Source of the DNA: Polynucleobacter sp. AP-Jannik-300A-C4
GTDB lineage: Bacteria; Pseudomonadota; Gammaproteobacteria; Burkholderiales; Burkholderiaceae
NCBI RefSeq assembly: GCF_018688335.1
Contig: NZ_CP061316.1
Coordinates: 558,001 to 622,000 of the forward strand
Length of the DNA stretch: 64,000 nucleotides
Direction of reading: 5' to 3'
In this document: piece after piece, positions 1 through 8,918 of the stretch
Numbering within the stretch: the first letter of the stretch is position 1
Layout: every line of letters begins with the position of its first letter
Translations under genes and position numbers: made by a program
The notes under the pieces: model-generated
Database searches by the model: none
The model's input: the letters and a program-made list of their open reading frames with translations, nothing else
What the model was told of the DNA's origin: nothing

Positions 1-338
1 AGACGCTTTCCGGCATCGCCGACTAATTCCGTTAGGCGAGCTTCAATATTCAGATGGACATCTTCCAGAGCGAGTTGCCAGTTAAATTCACCAGCCTCAA
101 TTTCACCCTTAATCTGAGCCATACCCTTTTGAATATCCGCTAAATCTTGCGCGCTAATAATCTTTTGGGTAGCCAGCATTTCAGCGTGAGCCAAAGATCC
201 AGCAATGTCGACTAAGGCAAAACGTTGATCAAAGCCAATGGAGGCGGTATAACGCTGAACTAGTTCGTCAACGGGTTCGTTAAAACGGGCCGACCAAGCT
301 TGGGCTTTGTTGGCAAGGGAATTTTTTGATGAGCTCAT
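1..338 (-). CDS. argH: Argininosuccinate lyase, N-terminal part (runs off left edge)
   Basis: The visible 112 codons read from an ATG at 338 toward position 1. They give the N-terminal helical region of the fumarase/ArgH superfamily, including [18 protein letters not shown], a GSLAHAEML segment and [20 protein letters not shown], typical of argininosuccinate lyase. The enzyme splits argininosuccinate into arginine and fumarate, the last step of arginine synthesis, in the cytoplasm. The signature loop and most catalytic residues lie outside the window. The gene is divergent from hemC with only 43 nt between start codons, so the two promoters must lie close together or overlap the genes. Confidence 0.9.
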   Translation of the reverse strand, partial: MSSSKNSLANKAQAWSARFNEPVDELVQRYTASIGFDQRFALVDIAGSLAHAEMLATQKIISAQDLADIQKGMAQIKGEIEAGEFNWQLALEDVHLNIEARLTELVGDAGKR

Positions 339-381
339 AAACGCAGTATATTGGTGTAGGTCTTTGATTATTTTAAATGTT

Positions 382-1362
382 ATGTCCCAAACCCCTATTT
401 CTAGCTCCACTTCCCCTGTATCTGGCACACCTCAGCGCCTGGTAATTGCCTCCCGTGAGAGTCGCCTCGCCATGTGGCAGGCGGAACACGTCCGAGATTG
501 CCTTAAAAAGCTCTATCCAGCGTGCGACGTGCAGATTCTGGGTATGACTACCCGGGGAGACCAAATACTGGATAAGGCCCTCTCTAAAGTGGGTGGTAAG
601 GGCTTATTTGTGAAAGAGCTCGAAACTGCCTTGGAAGACGGCCGGGCTGATTTGGCTGTGCACTCCCTTAAAGATGTGCCTATGGTCATGCCTAAGGGTT
701 TTGATTTGTCCTGCGTGATGGCTCGGGAAGATGCGCATGATGCATTTGTCTCTAATGATTACGCCAGCCTAGAGGATTTACCAAATGGCGCGGTGGTAGG
801 CACTTCTAGCTTGCGCCGTGAGTCGGTCCTAAGATCCAAGTTCCCACATTTAGTGATTCAACCTTTGCGTGGCAATTTAGATACCCGTATGGGCAAGCTC
901 GATCGTGGTGAGTATCAAGCCATTATTTTGGCTGCTGCCGGTCTCAAGCGACTAGGTTTGGAAAGTCGTATTCGTGCACTGTTACCGATTGATCCATACA
1001 CCCCAGCTGCTGGACAGGGTGCGCTCGGTATCGAAACTTTGAGCAAGCATCCCAATATTCAAGAGTGGTTAGCCCCCCTGAATGATTTGCCAACCCTTTA
1101 TGCGGTCACTGCTGAGCGTATGGTGTCGCGTCAACTCGGTGGTTCTTGTGAGGTACCTTTAGCGGCTTATGCCACATGGGATCAAGATCATATGAATATC
1201 CGCTCTTTTGTCGCCAGTGTCGATGGCACTGCAAGTTGCTTGGCTAGTGCTCAAGGCGCTGTAAAAAGTGTAGAAGATGCGGAAGCACTTGGACTCTCGG
1301 TTGCACGAGATCTGATTGCTCAGGGTGCAGAGCGTTTATTGCCAAACGGTCTACCTAAGTAA
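382..1362 (+). CDS. hemC: Hydroxymethylbilane synthase (porphobilinogen deaminase)
   Basis: A 326-residue enzyme that joins four porphobilinogen units into the linear tetrapyrrole hydroxymethylbilane in heme and siroheme synthesis. The sequence shows the family hallmarks: [19 protein letters not shown] near the N-terminus, KDVPM after [36 protein letters not shown], and the dipyrromethane-cofactor cysteine at residue 256 in [11 protein letters not shown]. The ATG at 382 is preferred because upstream in-frame codons encode non-family sequence and would overlap the divergent argH. It is followed after 6 nt by hemD, so the two are probably one operon. Confidence 0.96.
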   Translation: MSQTPISSSTSPVSGTPQRLVIASRESRLAMWQAEHVRDCLKKLYPACDVQILGMTTRGDQILDKALSKVGGKGLFVKELETALEDGRADLAVHSLKDVPMVMPKGFDLSCVMAREDAHDAFVSNDYASLEDLPNGAVVGTSSLRRESVLRSKFPHLVIQPLRGNLDTRMGKLDRGEYQAIILAAAGLKRLGLESRIRALLPIDPYTPAAGQGALGIETLSKHPNIQEWLAPLNDLPTLYAVTAERMVSRQLGGSCEVPLAAYATWDQDHMNIRSFVASVDGTASCLASAQGAVKSVEDAEALGLSVARDLIAQGAERLLPNGLPK

Positions 1363-1368
1363 AACCCA

Positions 1369-2178
1369 ATGAGCAACAAGACTATTGTCATTACCCGTCC
1401 CAGCGGACAGGCACGTCAATTGTCGGAAGCCTTACAAGCAAGTTTAGTAGATAGCGGGTTTACGAAAGACACAGTCCCCCAGATTATTTCTTTGCCACTA
1501 CTGACAATTGTCCCGAAGGGTGATGATGTTTTAGCAGGGCGGATCACTGCAGCACTCAAGTCTGCAGACCTAGCAATTTTTGTTAGCCCCAATGCAATTG
1601 AATGCACGATGCGTTTGCTGGAAAGGTCTTGGCAAGAGGTGTCTGATCGGCCATTACCAATAGGTGTGATGGGAGGAAGTAGTTTGGCAGCCCTCAATAA
1701 TCACGGTATTGGTCTCGAGGGCAATGCGACAAAAATTATTCTTCCTCAGAGTAATGCACAGTGGGATTCCGAAAGTCTTTGGTCTGAATTGCAGGCCCTG
1801 AACTGGGAATGGTCGACCAAGAAAGTCATCATCTTTAAGGGCGAGGGTGGGCGCGACTGGTTGGCTGAAACTTTAAAACAGGCTGGGGCGCAAGTTGAGG
1901 CTTTCTCTGTTTATACCCGCGTACCATTAGATCTCAACAGTTCCGCTTGGAATGATGTCCATGAGATGGATTTTGCAAAATCACTTTGGTTGCTTACCTC
2001 ATCTGAGGCAGTGCGTTATTTGGGTCAAGCAACATTGTCGCTCGATCTCGCATCAGCAATGTGCCCGCATCACAATATTGCTAGTGCAGCAGAACAAATT
2101 GGGTTTGGTAAGGTATTTACTTGCGAACCCGGTGACGAGGCTTTAATTGCCGCATCACGAGCTTGGCTATCCGTTTAA
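1369..2178 (+). CDS. hemD: Uroporphyrinogen-III synthase
   Basis: A 269-residue protein six bases downstream of hemC. It cyclises hydroxymethylbilane with inversion of ring D. HemD sequences are poorly conserved; the call rests on position, length, the opening IVITRPSGQARQLSEAL typical of the family, FVSPNAIE, IFKGEGGRDWLAETL and a late LLTSSEAV segment. In many Burkholderiales hemX and hemY follow directly; here hemD instead meets convergent ubiC and overlaps its stop by 4 nt, so those genes are absent at this position. Confidence 0.9.
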   Translation: MSNKTIVITRPSGQARQLSEALQASLVDSGFTKDTVPQIISLPLLTIVPKGDDVLAGRITAALKSADLAIFVSPNAIECTMRLLERSWQEVSDRPLPIGVMGGSSLAALNNHGIGLEGNATKIILPQSNAQWDSESLWSELQALNWEWSTKKVIIFKGEGGRDWLAETLKQAGAQVEAFSVYTRVPLDLNSSAWNDVHEMDFAKSLWLLTSSEAVRYLGQATLSLDLASAMCPHHNIASAAEQIGFGKVFTCEPGDEALIAASRAWLSV

Positions 2179-2747
2179 TTGCTAGGGTAGTTCAGTAGCG
2201 CCGGTAGAAATACTTCACTCACCAGGAGTTGACGCCCCTTCAGTTGATAGAGCGTACGTCTTGCCCAACTCACAGAGGGAAGCTCTGGGTATTGCTGGAA
2301 ACACTTTTTCCATAAGGCGCTTCGTTTATCCAATCTAGTAATTTCACGTAAAGGTTTTTTCTTGGAGTGCATGCGTGTTTTAGCAAACAACACCGCTCCT
2401 AAAGGTTTCTTTCCTAAACGTAAAATCTCGTGATTACTGCCACTAGAACTACTGATGGGAATAATGCTGTGAGCCATGACTAGTGGAACACCGTTTACAC
2501 AAAGCAGCACTTCACGGATACGACAACGTTTGATCTTGAAATGAAAATAGCGACTCTCGTCGCTATTTAGGTTTTGCCGGCAATCTCGCAGAACTACTAC
2601 CTCTAGTTTTTGTCCGATTGCGCGTTCAATTTTTTGGGTTAAAGAACCGGTATCACTTAGCCAGGCCTGCCACTTGCGTGGCGCCTGATGCAATTCACCG
2701 GAATCGACTCGATTCCATGCAGAACGGAGACGACGACGGTGATTCAT
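2175..2747 (-). CDS. ubiC: Chorismate lyase (chorismate--pyruvate lyase)
   Basis: A 190-residue UbiC-family protein. It removes pyruvate from chorismate to give 4-hydroxybenzoate, the first committed step of ubiquinone synthesis. Family features are the central REVLLCVNGVPLVMAHSIIP strand pair, LGKKPLGAVLF, and the C-terminal WARRTLYQLKGRQLLVSEVF, which carries the conserved arginines and glutamate of the active site. The ATG lies two bases after the stop codon of the helicase gene, suggesting co-transcription and possibly coupled translation. Its end overlaps hemD by 4 nt on the opposite strand. Confidence 0.88.
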   Translation of the reverse strand: MNHRRRLRSAWNRVDSGELHQAPRKWQAWLSDTGSLTQKIERAIGQKLEVVVLRDCRQNLNSDESRYFHFKIKRCRIREVLLCVNGVPLVMAHSIIPISSSSGSNHEILRLGKKPLGAVLFAKTRMHSKKKPLREITRLDKRSALWKKCFQQYPELPSVSWARRTLYQLKGRQLLVSEVFLPALLNYPSN

Positions 2748-2749
2748 TT

Positions 2750-4270
2750 TTAGCTACCGCTAAAGTTTCTGCGTTGACCGCCAGATTTTGGTTTAGCAAA
2801 ACGTGGACCAGCGGATGGACGTGAGTCAGCAGAACGTGCAGGGCGTGAATCAGCAAATCGATTGCCACCAGCAGGGCGTGAATCACCAGATGGACGGGAA
2901 TCGCCAGAGCGAGATTCGAAATGATTGCCTGAGCGATTACCACCGCCTCCGCCACCAGAACGAGACTCTGAGCGGGCACCAGAACCATAACGACCGCCAC
3001 CGCCACCAGAACGGTTGCCACCGCCGAAGCCGCCACCAGAGCGACCGCCACCTGGGCGACCACCGCCACCACCAAAGCTAGGCTTAGCTTGTGGCTCAAG
3101 GCCGGCAATGACTGAAGCAACGATATCTTGCTGTGTAAAGCGTTCGATGTTGCGAATCTTGGCGCGATCACGATGCTCAACTAAAGTGATAGCAACACCA
3201 TTGCGACCAGCGCGACCAGTACGACCGATACGGTGCGTGTAGTCCTCAGGTTTCATTGGCAAGCCAAAGTTAATCACGTGACTAATACGTGGCACATCAA
3301 TACCGCGAGCCGCTACGTCAGTCGCAACCAAAATCTTGGTGTGACCTTTACGTAAAGATTCAAGACGGCGCATACGAACAGCTTGAGGCATTGCACCGTG
3401 TAAGGCGCTAGCTTCGTAACCATTGGCACGTAAGGTGTCAGCAATTTTTTCACTTTCAACTTGAGTGCTTGCAAACACAACTGCTTGATCCAAAGAGGCA
3501 TCAGCCAAAATGTGCTCAAGCAATTTATGCTTGTGTGACATGCTGTCAGCCCAGTGCAGCTTCTGTTCAATGTTCGCGTGCTTTTCACCAGCATGAGCAA
3601 GCTCAATACGTTTAGCGTTGGTAGTCAACTCATTGGCCAAAGACATAATCTTTGGTGCAAAAGTTGCAGAGAACATCAAGGTTTGGGTGCGACCAGCACA
3701 ACGCTTATCAATCGCCTCGAGATCATCAGCAAATCCCATGTCGAGCATGCGATCGGCTTCATCGATAACGAGTTGCTTAACATCATCCAAGCGAATTGCT
3801 TTACTGTCAGTCAGGTCGAGCAAGCGACCAGGGGTTGCGACAACTAACAATGCGCCTTTCAGGGCTTGGATTTGCTTGCCATAAGGCATGCCGCCCATGA
3901 CGGTTGCAATACGGATACCTTTCATGCCGCGAACTAAGTTCACTGCATCTGCGGCAACCTGTTGAGCTAATTCACGAGTAGGACAGAGCACCAACACTTT
4001 AGGTTGTGCGCGACCTGGTACAGGTGAGCCGTTTGGGTTGTCTTCGATCAGTTGATTAATCAAGGGTAATAAAAAGGCTGCGGTTTTACCGCTACCAGTT
4101 TGGCTGCTGACTAATAAGTCACCGCCAGCGAGAGCCGCAGGGATAACCTGAGCTTGCACTTCAGTGGCTTGGGTATAACCCAGTTCAGCAACGTTTTTAA
4201 GGAGTGGCGCCGCGAGGGCGAAATTCTGGAAATCATTTCCAGAGGGATTGGTTTCTTTAGAAAAAGTCAT
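2750..4270 (-). CDS. rhlE: DEAD-box ATP-dependent RNA helicase, RhlE type
   Basis: A 506-residue RNA helicase. The Q motif lies around residues 16-41, motif I QTGSGKT at 57-63, then PTRELAQQ, TPGRLLDL, the DEAD box in VIDEADRMLDMGF, SAT, and the C-terminal core with ATDVAARGIDV and HRIGRTGRAG. The last 100 or so residues are a glycine-, serine- and arginine-rich tail (GGG/RSG/DSRPS repeats), an RNA-contacting extension common in cold-adapted aquatic bacteria. The ATG at 4270 was chosen over an upstream in-frame one because family similarity starts there and AAGGGATG precedes it. It likely unwinds structured mRNA or assists ribosome assembly; the exact substrate cannot be read from sequence. 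Confidence 0.93.
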   Translation of the reverse strand: MTFSKETNPSGNDFQNFALAAPLLKNVAELGYTQATEVQAQVIPAALAGGDLLVSSQTGSGKTAAFLLPLINQLIEDNPNGSPVPGRAQPKVLVLCPTRELAQQVAADAVNLVRGMKGIRIATVMGGMPYGKQIQALKGALLVVATPGRLLDLTDSKAIRLDDVKQLVIDEADRMLDMGFADDLEAIDKRCAGRTQTLMFSATFAPKIMSLANELTTNAKRIELAHAGEKHANIEQKLHWADSMSHKHKLLEHILADASLDQAVVFASTQVESEKIADTLRANGYEASALHGAMPQAVRMRRLESLRKGHTKILVATDVAARGIDVPRISHVINFGLPMKPEDYTHRIGRTGRAGRNGVAITLVEHRDRAKIRNIERFTQQDIVASVIAGLEPQAKPSFGGGGGRPGGGRSGGGFGGGNRSGGGGGRYGSGARSESRSGGGGGGNRSGNHFESRSGDSRPSGDSRPAGGNRFADSRPARSADSRPSAGPRFAKPKSGGQRRNFSGS

Positions 4271-4521
4271 GCTATTACACATCCCTTTCAAGGGATGTCT
4301 CCGTGTATACACTCTCTGTTTTTTATTGAGTGTGATGGTCAAAGGCATCGACCATCAGACAGGCGGCAGCGCGATTTTTAACTTCGGTGTTTATGACTTC
4401 TAAACGATGCGCTGAAATATAGCTGGGGGGCGATGAATCAAATTGCTTTAAAAAGCCTCTCATTATGGCATTTTGAGGAGCCAATTACAAGGGTTTTCCC
4501 GAATTTAATTATGATGGGCTG

Positions 4522-5187
4522 ATGAATTGGTTTATTTCTCCTTCAAGTGTTGGCATCGTCGACTTCCCCACCTATTTGCTGGGCGTGATTTTTACCATCT
4601 TATTTCCCGGTCCAAATTCTCTGTATGTATTAACGATTGCTTCACTGAAAGGTTGGCGTGCGGGAGCGTGGGCATCGCTCGGGATTTTTATTGGTGATGC
4701 CATTCTGATGATGGGTGTTGCTCTAGGAGCCGCTACCTTACTCAACTCATCGCCATCCACATTTAACTTCATACGTTTGCTAGGTGCCGCTTATTTGGCA
4801 TGGATGGGTTATGGGTTCATACGAGATGGAATGCGGCGTTGGCGTGGAGATCAATCAGTTATTACTAAAGATGTCGGAGCGCATTATTTAAGCTCAGTGC
4901 ACCCCTTGGTTGCTTCCTTGACATTGTCCTTAACTAATCCCAAGGCGATCTTTTTCTTTGTTTCATTTTTTGCGCAGTTCATTCAACCGGGCTACGCGCA
5001 TCCTGCTCACACCTTTTTGTATCTTGCTGTTGTGCTACAGCTGGTCAGCATGACTTACTTGACTGGTTTGATATTTTTAGGACAATATTTTTTGGGCTTC
5101 TTTAAAAAGCACTCTCGCTATGCTGCGATTCTTTGGATTATCGTTGGGATACTTTTAGTCGGATTTGCTACAAAGCTATTGCTCTAG
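4522..5187 (+). CDS. leuE: LysE/RhtB-family exporter, LeuE-like
   Basis: A 221-residue inner-membrane protein with about six hydrophobic segments. The family signature near the N-terminus is visible as FPGPNSLYVLT, followed by GWRAG, GIFIGDAILM and later SLTNPKAIFFFVSFFAQF. The layout resembles E. coli LeuE, which exports leucine and related neutral amino acids; the substrate here is inferred. No strong ribosome binding site precedes the ATG. It is convergent with the aldehyde dehydrogenase, whose stop lies 21 nt away. Confidence 0.85.
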   Translation: MNWFISPSSVGIVDFPTYLLGVIFTILFPGPNSLYVLTIASLKGWRAGAWASLGIFIGDAILMMGVALGAATLLNSSPSTFNFIRLLGAAYLAWMGYGFIRDGMRRWRGDQSVITKDVGAHYLSSVHPLVASLTLSLTNPKAIFFFVSFFAQFIQPGYAHPAHTFLYLAVVLQLVSMTYLTGLIFLGQYFLGFFKKHSRYAAILWIIVGILLVGFATKLLL

Positions 5188-5208
5188 CCCTGAACCCAGC
5201 GATAGTAT

Positions 5209-6612
5209 TTATTTGAGCCAGCGTAATAAGCGCTCAACACCCTTGCGATAAGGTGGCCTTGCCAATTTGGTTCCACCTAAGAACTTGAGACCCAAGAAGC
5301 CGCGAACCTCTAAGACGGATTTGCGATGACTGAATGCATCAAAACCTGCTCTGCCATGATAGGCACCCATACCACTTCCGCCGATGCCGCCAAAAGGTAA
5401 ATCCTCTATTGCTGCATGCAAGAGGGTGTCATTGATTGTTACACCACCAGAACGAGTTTCATTGAGAATTCGCTGCATTACCTTTTTCTCTTTACCAAAC
5501 CAGTACAGGGTTAATGGCTTAGGCCGTTCATTGATATAGCGAATGATGGAATCAAGATCATTAATAGTTATGATTGGCAGAATGGGCCCAAACACCTCTT
5601 CTTGCATGACGAGCGCATCTTCAGAAACATTCAGGAGTGCCACAGGCATGAATGCCAGCCCAAGATTGCTAGGAGGAGAAAGCAAAGGAATTGCTTTTGC
5701 CCCGCGATTCACCGCATCTTTAACCAGTTGATGCCAACGCGCTAACTGATGTTCATCAATTGCACCTGTGAATTCTTCCGGATTGGAAAATTGTTCTTGA
5801 GCGGCATTTTGCAATTCCTGAATAAAGGTTTCGCTAACACTTGAGTGAACTATGGCGTAATCCGGGGCAATACAGGTTTGACCACCATTCACTAATTTGC
5901 CATAAATAATGCTTGCGGCTGCATCTTTCATTTTGGCAGATGGGTCAACAATCGCTGGCGATTTACCGCCTAGCTCAAGAGTGATTGGCGTTAGATGGTC
6001 TGCAGCCGCACGCATCACTTTCTTGCCAATGTTGCTGGAGCCAGTAAAGAAGAGATGATCGAATGGAAGTGCTGCAAAAGATTCTGCAACTTCAGTGCCG
6101 CCAACGGTGACACAAAATTCGATCGGGTGAAAATACTCTTGAATTAATGTCGCCAAGAATCCAGAAGTGCGTGAACTTCTTTCTGAAGGTTTGAGCCAAA
6201 CTCGATTACCCGCCGCAAAAGCCGCAATAGCAGGAACTAATGCTAGTTGGACCGGGTAATTCCAGGGGCTCATGATGCCCACCACGCCCATGGATTGCAT
6301 TTGGGTCCAAGCATGAGAGGAGCCCAAGAATGCTGGTGTTGAGACTAGTTGCGGCTTCATCCACTCTTTGAGATGCTTACGGACATGTTTACATGCCTGA
6401 TAGACCATTTGAAATTCTAGGAGTCGACTCTCAATCGAATGACGAGTACCAAAATCTGCGGCTAAGACTTTGCAGATCTTTTCTTCATTAGCGGCGAGCA
6501 TTTTTTCAATTCGACCAATTCGTTCAAGGCGAACCGCTACTGTGGGGTTTGGTTCTGCGGCGTAGGCTGCCTTGATTTCGTCTAATTGGAGTGTGAAACG
6601 ATTTATCGACAT
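5209..6612 (-). CDS. Aldehyde dehydrogenase, class 3 / coniferyl-aldehyde type
   Basis: A 467-residue NAD(P)-dependent aldehyde dehydrogenase. MSPWNYPVQLAL forms the cofactor-pocket region, TGSSNIGKKVM the Rossmann loop, LELGGKSPAIVD holds the general-base glutamate, NGGQTCIAPDY the catalytic cysteine, and EEVFGPILPI the C-terminal signature. The C-terminal GGIGGSGMGAYHGRAGF and the short N-terminus are typical of class 3 / coniferyl-aldehyde dehydrogenase-like enzymes, which oxidise fatty or aromatic aldehydes. The true substrate is not evident. It is divergent from msrA with a 52-nt gap. Confidence 0.88.
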   Translation of the reverse strand: MSINRFTLQLDEIKAAYAAEPNPTVAVRLERIGRIEKMLAANEEKICKVLAADFGTRHSIESRLLEFQMVYQACKHVRKHLKEWMKPQLVSTPAFLGSSHAWTQMQSMGVVGIMSPWNYPVQLALVPAIAAFAAGNRVWLKPSERSSRTSGFLATLIQEYFHPIEFCVTVGGTEVAESFAALPFDHLFFTGSSNIGKKVMRAAADHLTPITLELGGKSPAIVDPSAKMKDAAASIIYGKLVNGGQTCIAPDYAIVHSSVSETFIQELQNAAQEQFSNPEEFTGAIDEHQLARWHQLVKDAVNRGAKAIPLLSPPSNLGLAFMPVALLNVSEDALVMQEEVFGPILPIITINDLDSIIRYINERPKPLTLYWFGKEKKVMQRILNETRSGGVTINDTLLHAAIEDLPFGGIGGSGMGAYHGRAGFDAFSHRKSVLEVRGFLGLKFLGGTKLARPPYRKGVERLLRWLK

Positions 6613-6664
6613 GGGGTTTTATGTGAAGCAAGCAAATGATTGAATAAGGTATTAGGATAAAGGT

Positions 6665-7237
6665 ATGAACAACACTATCCTTAAAAATGACCTCATTCTT
6701 GAGCGCGCCACCTTAGGTGGTGGCTGTTTCTGGTGCCTGGAAGCGGTTTACCAGCAAATCATAGGTGTCAGCGCTGTAGTTTCGGGGTACGCGGGAGGGG
6801 CGTTAGCTAATCCCGATTATGAATCCGTTTGCTCAGGTCAAACTGGCCATGCTGAAATCGTTGATGTCTATTTCGATCCGACGATAGTGTCTTATCGTGA
6901 TTTATTGGAAATCTTTTTTGTCATTCATGATCCAACTACCTTGAACTATCAGGGTAATGATCATGGTACTCAATACCGATCAGTGATTTTTATTCACAGT
7001 GAAAGTCAAAATGTCACTGCCCATGAGGTGGTCAAAGAGTTGGAGAATGCAAAGATCTACTCCAATCCAGTAGTGACTCAAATTGATGTTGCGCCCGTTA
7101 TTTATCCAGCCGAGGATTATCACCAAGATTATTTCCGCCAGCATCCTGGGCAGGGTTACTGCAGGGCAGTTGTTGCTCCTAAGTTAGCTAAATTTAGAGC
7201 CAAGTTTCAATCTCGGATTGCGCCAGAGTTTCGCTAA
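6665..7237 (+). CDS. msrA: Peptide methionine-S-sulfoxide reductase A
   Basis: A 190-residue MsrA. The catalytic GCFWC motif lies at residues 20-24 (Cys21), followed by GVSAVVSGYAGG, NPDYESVCSGQTGHAE and DHGTQYRSVIF, all diagnostic of the family. It reduces the S form of methionine sulfoxide in proteins using thioredoxin, repairing oxidative damage. A later cysteine in GQGYCRAVV is a candidate recycling cysteine. No msrB is adjacent. Confidence 0.95.
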   Translation: MNNTILKNDLILERATLGGGCFWCLEAVYQQIIGVSAVVSGYAGGALANPDYESVCSGQTGHAEIVDVYFDPTIVSYRDLLEIFFVIHDPTTLNYQGNDHGTQYRSVIFIHSESQNVTAHEVVKELENAKIYSNPVVTQIDVAPVIYPAEDYHQDYFRQHPGQGYCRAVVAPKLAKFRAKFQSRIAPEFR

Positions 7238-7265
7238 GCAATCAAATCAAGTGTGGTCGAATCTG

Positions 7266-7901
7266 TTAGGGTGCTAGGCGAGTAATACGCCATTGAGTCC
7301 CATCGAATTGATAGTGAATGCGGTCATGTAAGCGCGATGGACGCCCTTGCCAGAATTCAATTTCAGTAGGGCATAAGCGATAGCCTCCCCAGTGATCGGG
7401 TCTAGGTGGTTTATCTCCAAAGTCGGCCGCGAAGCGCTTTTCAGCTTCTTCAAGAAATTCTCGATTCGGAATTTCAGCGCTTTGAGGTGATGCCCAAGCA
7501 CCAATTCTGGAGGCTGCTGGGCGAGACTGGAAATATTCATCGCTCTCGGCAGTGCTGACCCGCTCAACCCCCCCTTTAATACGAACCTGACGCTCTAGTT
7601 CATGCCAATGAAACAGTAGGGCAGCCTGTGGTCGAACAGCTAACTCTTTCCCTTTTTGACTATCGTAATTAGTAAAGAAGGTAAAGCCAGTCTCATCCGC
7701 CCCTTTTAGTAAGACAATACGGGCTGATGGATTGCCTGCTGCATCTGCAGTGGCCAAAGTCATTGAGTTGGGTTCTGGACACTCCGCTTTAATAGCTTGA
7801 TCAAACCAAAGCTGAAATAAGCTCAGTGGATTGGGTGGAACCTCAGTCTCTGAAAGTTGACCGAAGGTATAGTTTTTGCGAAGTTGAGCGATGGAGTCCA
7901 T
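7266..7901 (-). CDS. pdxH: Pyridoxamine 5'-phosphate oxidase
   Basis: A 211-residue FMN enzyme that oxidises pyridoxine or pyridoxamine 5'-phosphate to pyridoxal 5'-phosphate. The start [18 protein letters not shown] at 7901 matches the family N-terminus; longer in-frame extensions run into the divergent gene and are rejected. Diagnostic segments are [54 protein letters not shown] and the C-terminal [13 protein letters not shown] followed by WRITRLAP. Only 22 nt separate it from divergent tcdA, so each promoter must overlap the other gene or be very compact. Confidence 0.95.
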   Translation of the reverse strand: MDSIAQLRKNYTFGQLSETEVPPNPLSLFQLWFDQAIKAECPEPNSMTLATADAAGNPSARIVLLKGADETGFTFFTNYDSQKGKELAVRPQAALLFHWHELERQVRIKGGVERVSTAESDEYFQSRPAASRIGAWASPQSAEIPNREFLEEAEKRFAADFGDKPPRPDHWGGYRLCPTEIEFWQGRPSRLHDRIHYQFDGTQWRITRLAP

Positions 7902-7923
7902 TTTTTCAGTATAAAGAGAAGCT

Positions 7924-8673
7924 ATGGCAGAAGACAAGATTGAAGAGAGCGTAGAAGATCGTCGTTTTGGAGGTGTAGCTCGGCTATACGGTCCAGAGCT
8001 GCGTGAGCGTTTTCGTCTTGCCACAGTTGTTGTGGCTGGATTGGGTGGGGTGGGTTCGTGGGCTGCTGAGGCTTTGGCGCGCACGGCTATTGGGCATTTG
8101 GTCTTGATTGATTTTGATCACATTGCCGAAAGCAATACTAATCGTCAGCTACACGCTCTTGAGGGTGAGTATGGCAAAGCTAAGGTACAGGCGATGACTG
8201 ATCGCATTCGCCAAATTAATCCTGATATCAGGCTCACTAGCCATGATGCATTTTTGGAGCCAGAAAATCTGGATACCCTGATTCCAGAAGGTGCAATTGT
8301 TTTAGATGCAACCGATTCGGTACAAACCAAAATTGCCTTAGCAGTTTGGGCTAATAAAAACCAGTGTGCTCTAGTCATGTGCGGTGCAGCTGGCGGAAAA
8401 TCAGATCCCACTTCCGTGCGATGTGACGACCTGTCTAGAACTGAGCAAGATGCTTTATTGGCAAAGGTGCGTCAGGGCCTCAGACAGGATCATGGATTTT
8501 CTAGAAACCTGAAAAGAAAAATTGGTATTCGTGCAATCTACTCTCACGAGCCTCGTGCAGGTGTTGCTAGTGGGGGCCTTGCATGTTCTGGCTATGGGTC
8601 AACAGTGATGGTGACTGCAGCCTGTGGTTTAGCTGCTGCTGCTGAAGTCTTAAATCTCATTGCCATTCAGTAA
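7924..8673 (+). CDS. tcdA: tRNA threonylcarbamoyladenosine dehydratase (TcdA/CsdL)
   Basis: A 249-residue ThiF/E1-like protein. TcdA uses ATP to cyclise t6A37 of ANN-decoding tRNAs to ct6A. The sequence shows [16 protein letters not shown], the nucleotide-binding [19 protein letters not shown], the acidic [15 protein letters not shown] with its adenylation residues, and [15 protein letters not shown] near the crossover loop. The C-terminal [20 protein letters not shown] is also typical of the family. CsdA/CsdE partners are not adjacent. Confidence 0.92.
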   Translation: MAEDKIEESVEDRRFGGVARLYGPELRERFRLATVVVAGLGGVGSWAAEALARTAIGHLVLIDFDHIAESNTNRQLHALEGEYGKAKVQAMTDRIRQINPDIRLTSHDAFLEPENLDTLIPEGAIVLDATDSVQTKIALAVWANKNQCALVMCGAAGGKSDPTSVRCDDLSRTEQDALLAKVRQGLRQDHGFSRNLKRKIGIRAIYSHEPRAGVASGGLACSGYGSTVMVTAACGLAAAAEVLNLIAIQ

Positions 8674-8751
8674 GATTTCTGAAGCTGAGCAATAAATCCT
8701 TAAGGGGAATCCCTGTAGGAAATTACGGATTCTGATGTCATCCAAAATTTA

Positions 8752-8832
8752 TTATTTCCCCATCAAGCCTGTATCTTCTTTGCCCAAAGATTTCTCTTGC
8801 ACCATATTTAATTGTTTAAGCACTTTACGCAT
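8752..8832 (-). CDS. Candidate 26-residue small protein
   Basis: A short reading frame in the 245-nt gap between tcdA and the permease gene. It starts at an ATG at 8832 preceded on its strand by AGGGGA five bases away, a good ribosome binding site, and ends with TAA at 8752. The predicted peptide begins MRKVLKQLNMVQEKS, is lysine-rich and lacks a membrane segment. No family is recognised. The evidence is the ribosome binding site and intact frame only, so it may be chance. The rest of this gap shows nothing else clear. Confidence 0.35.
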   Translation of the reverse strand: MRKVLKQLNMVQEKSLGKEDTGLMGK

Positions 8833-8918
8833 TTTTATCCCCTAGTGTAGAAGCTCAGTCCTCCCTAGACTTTGCCTCGTTGGTGATTTACCAACGACAA
8901 ATCGAAAGGAGGTCTCTT

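Noticed and set aside
2695..3180. Overlapping open frames opposite the helicase tail
   Set aside because: They follow from the repetitive glycine/arginine-coding sequence of the helicase gene and give low-complexity peptides without ribosome binding sites.
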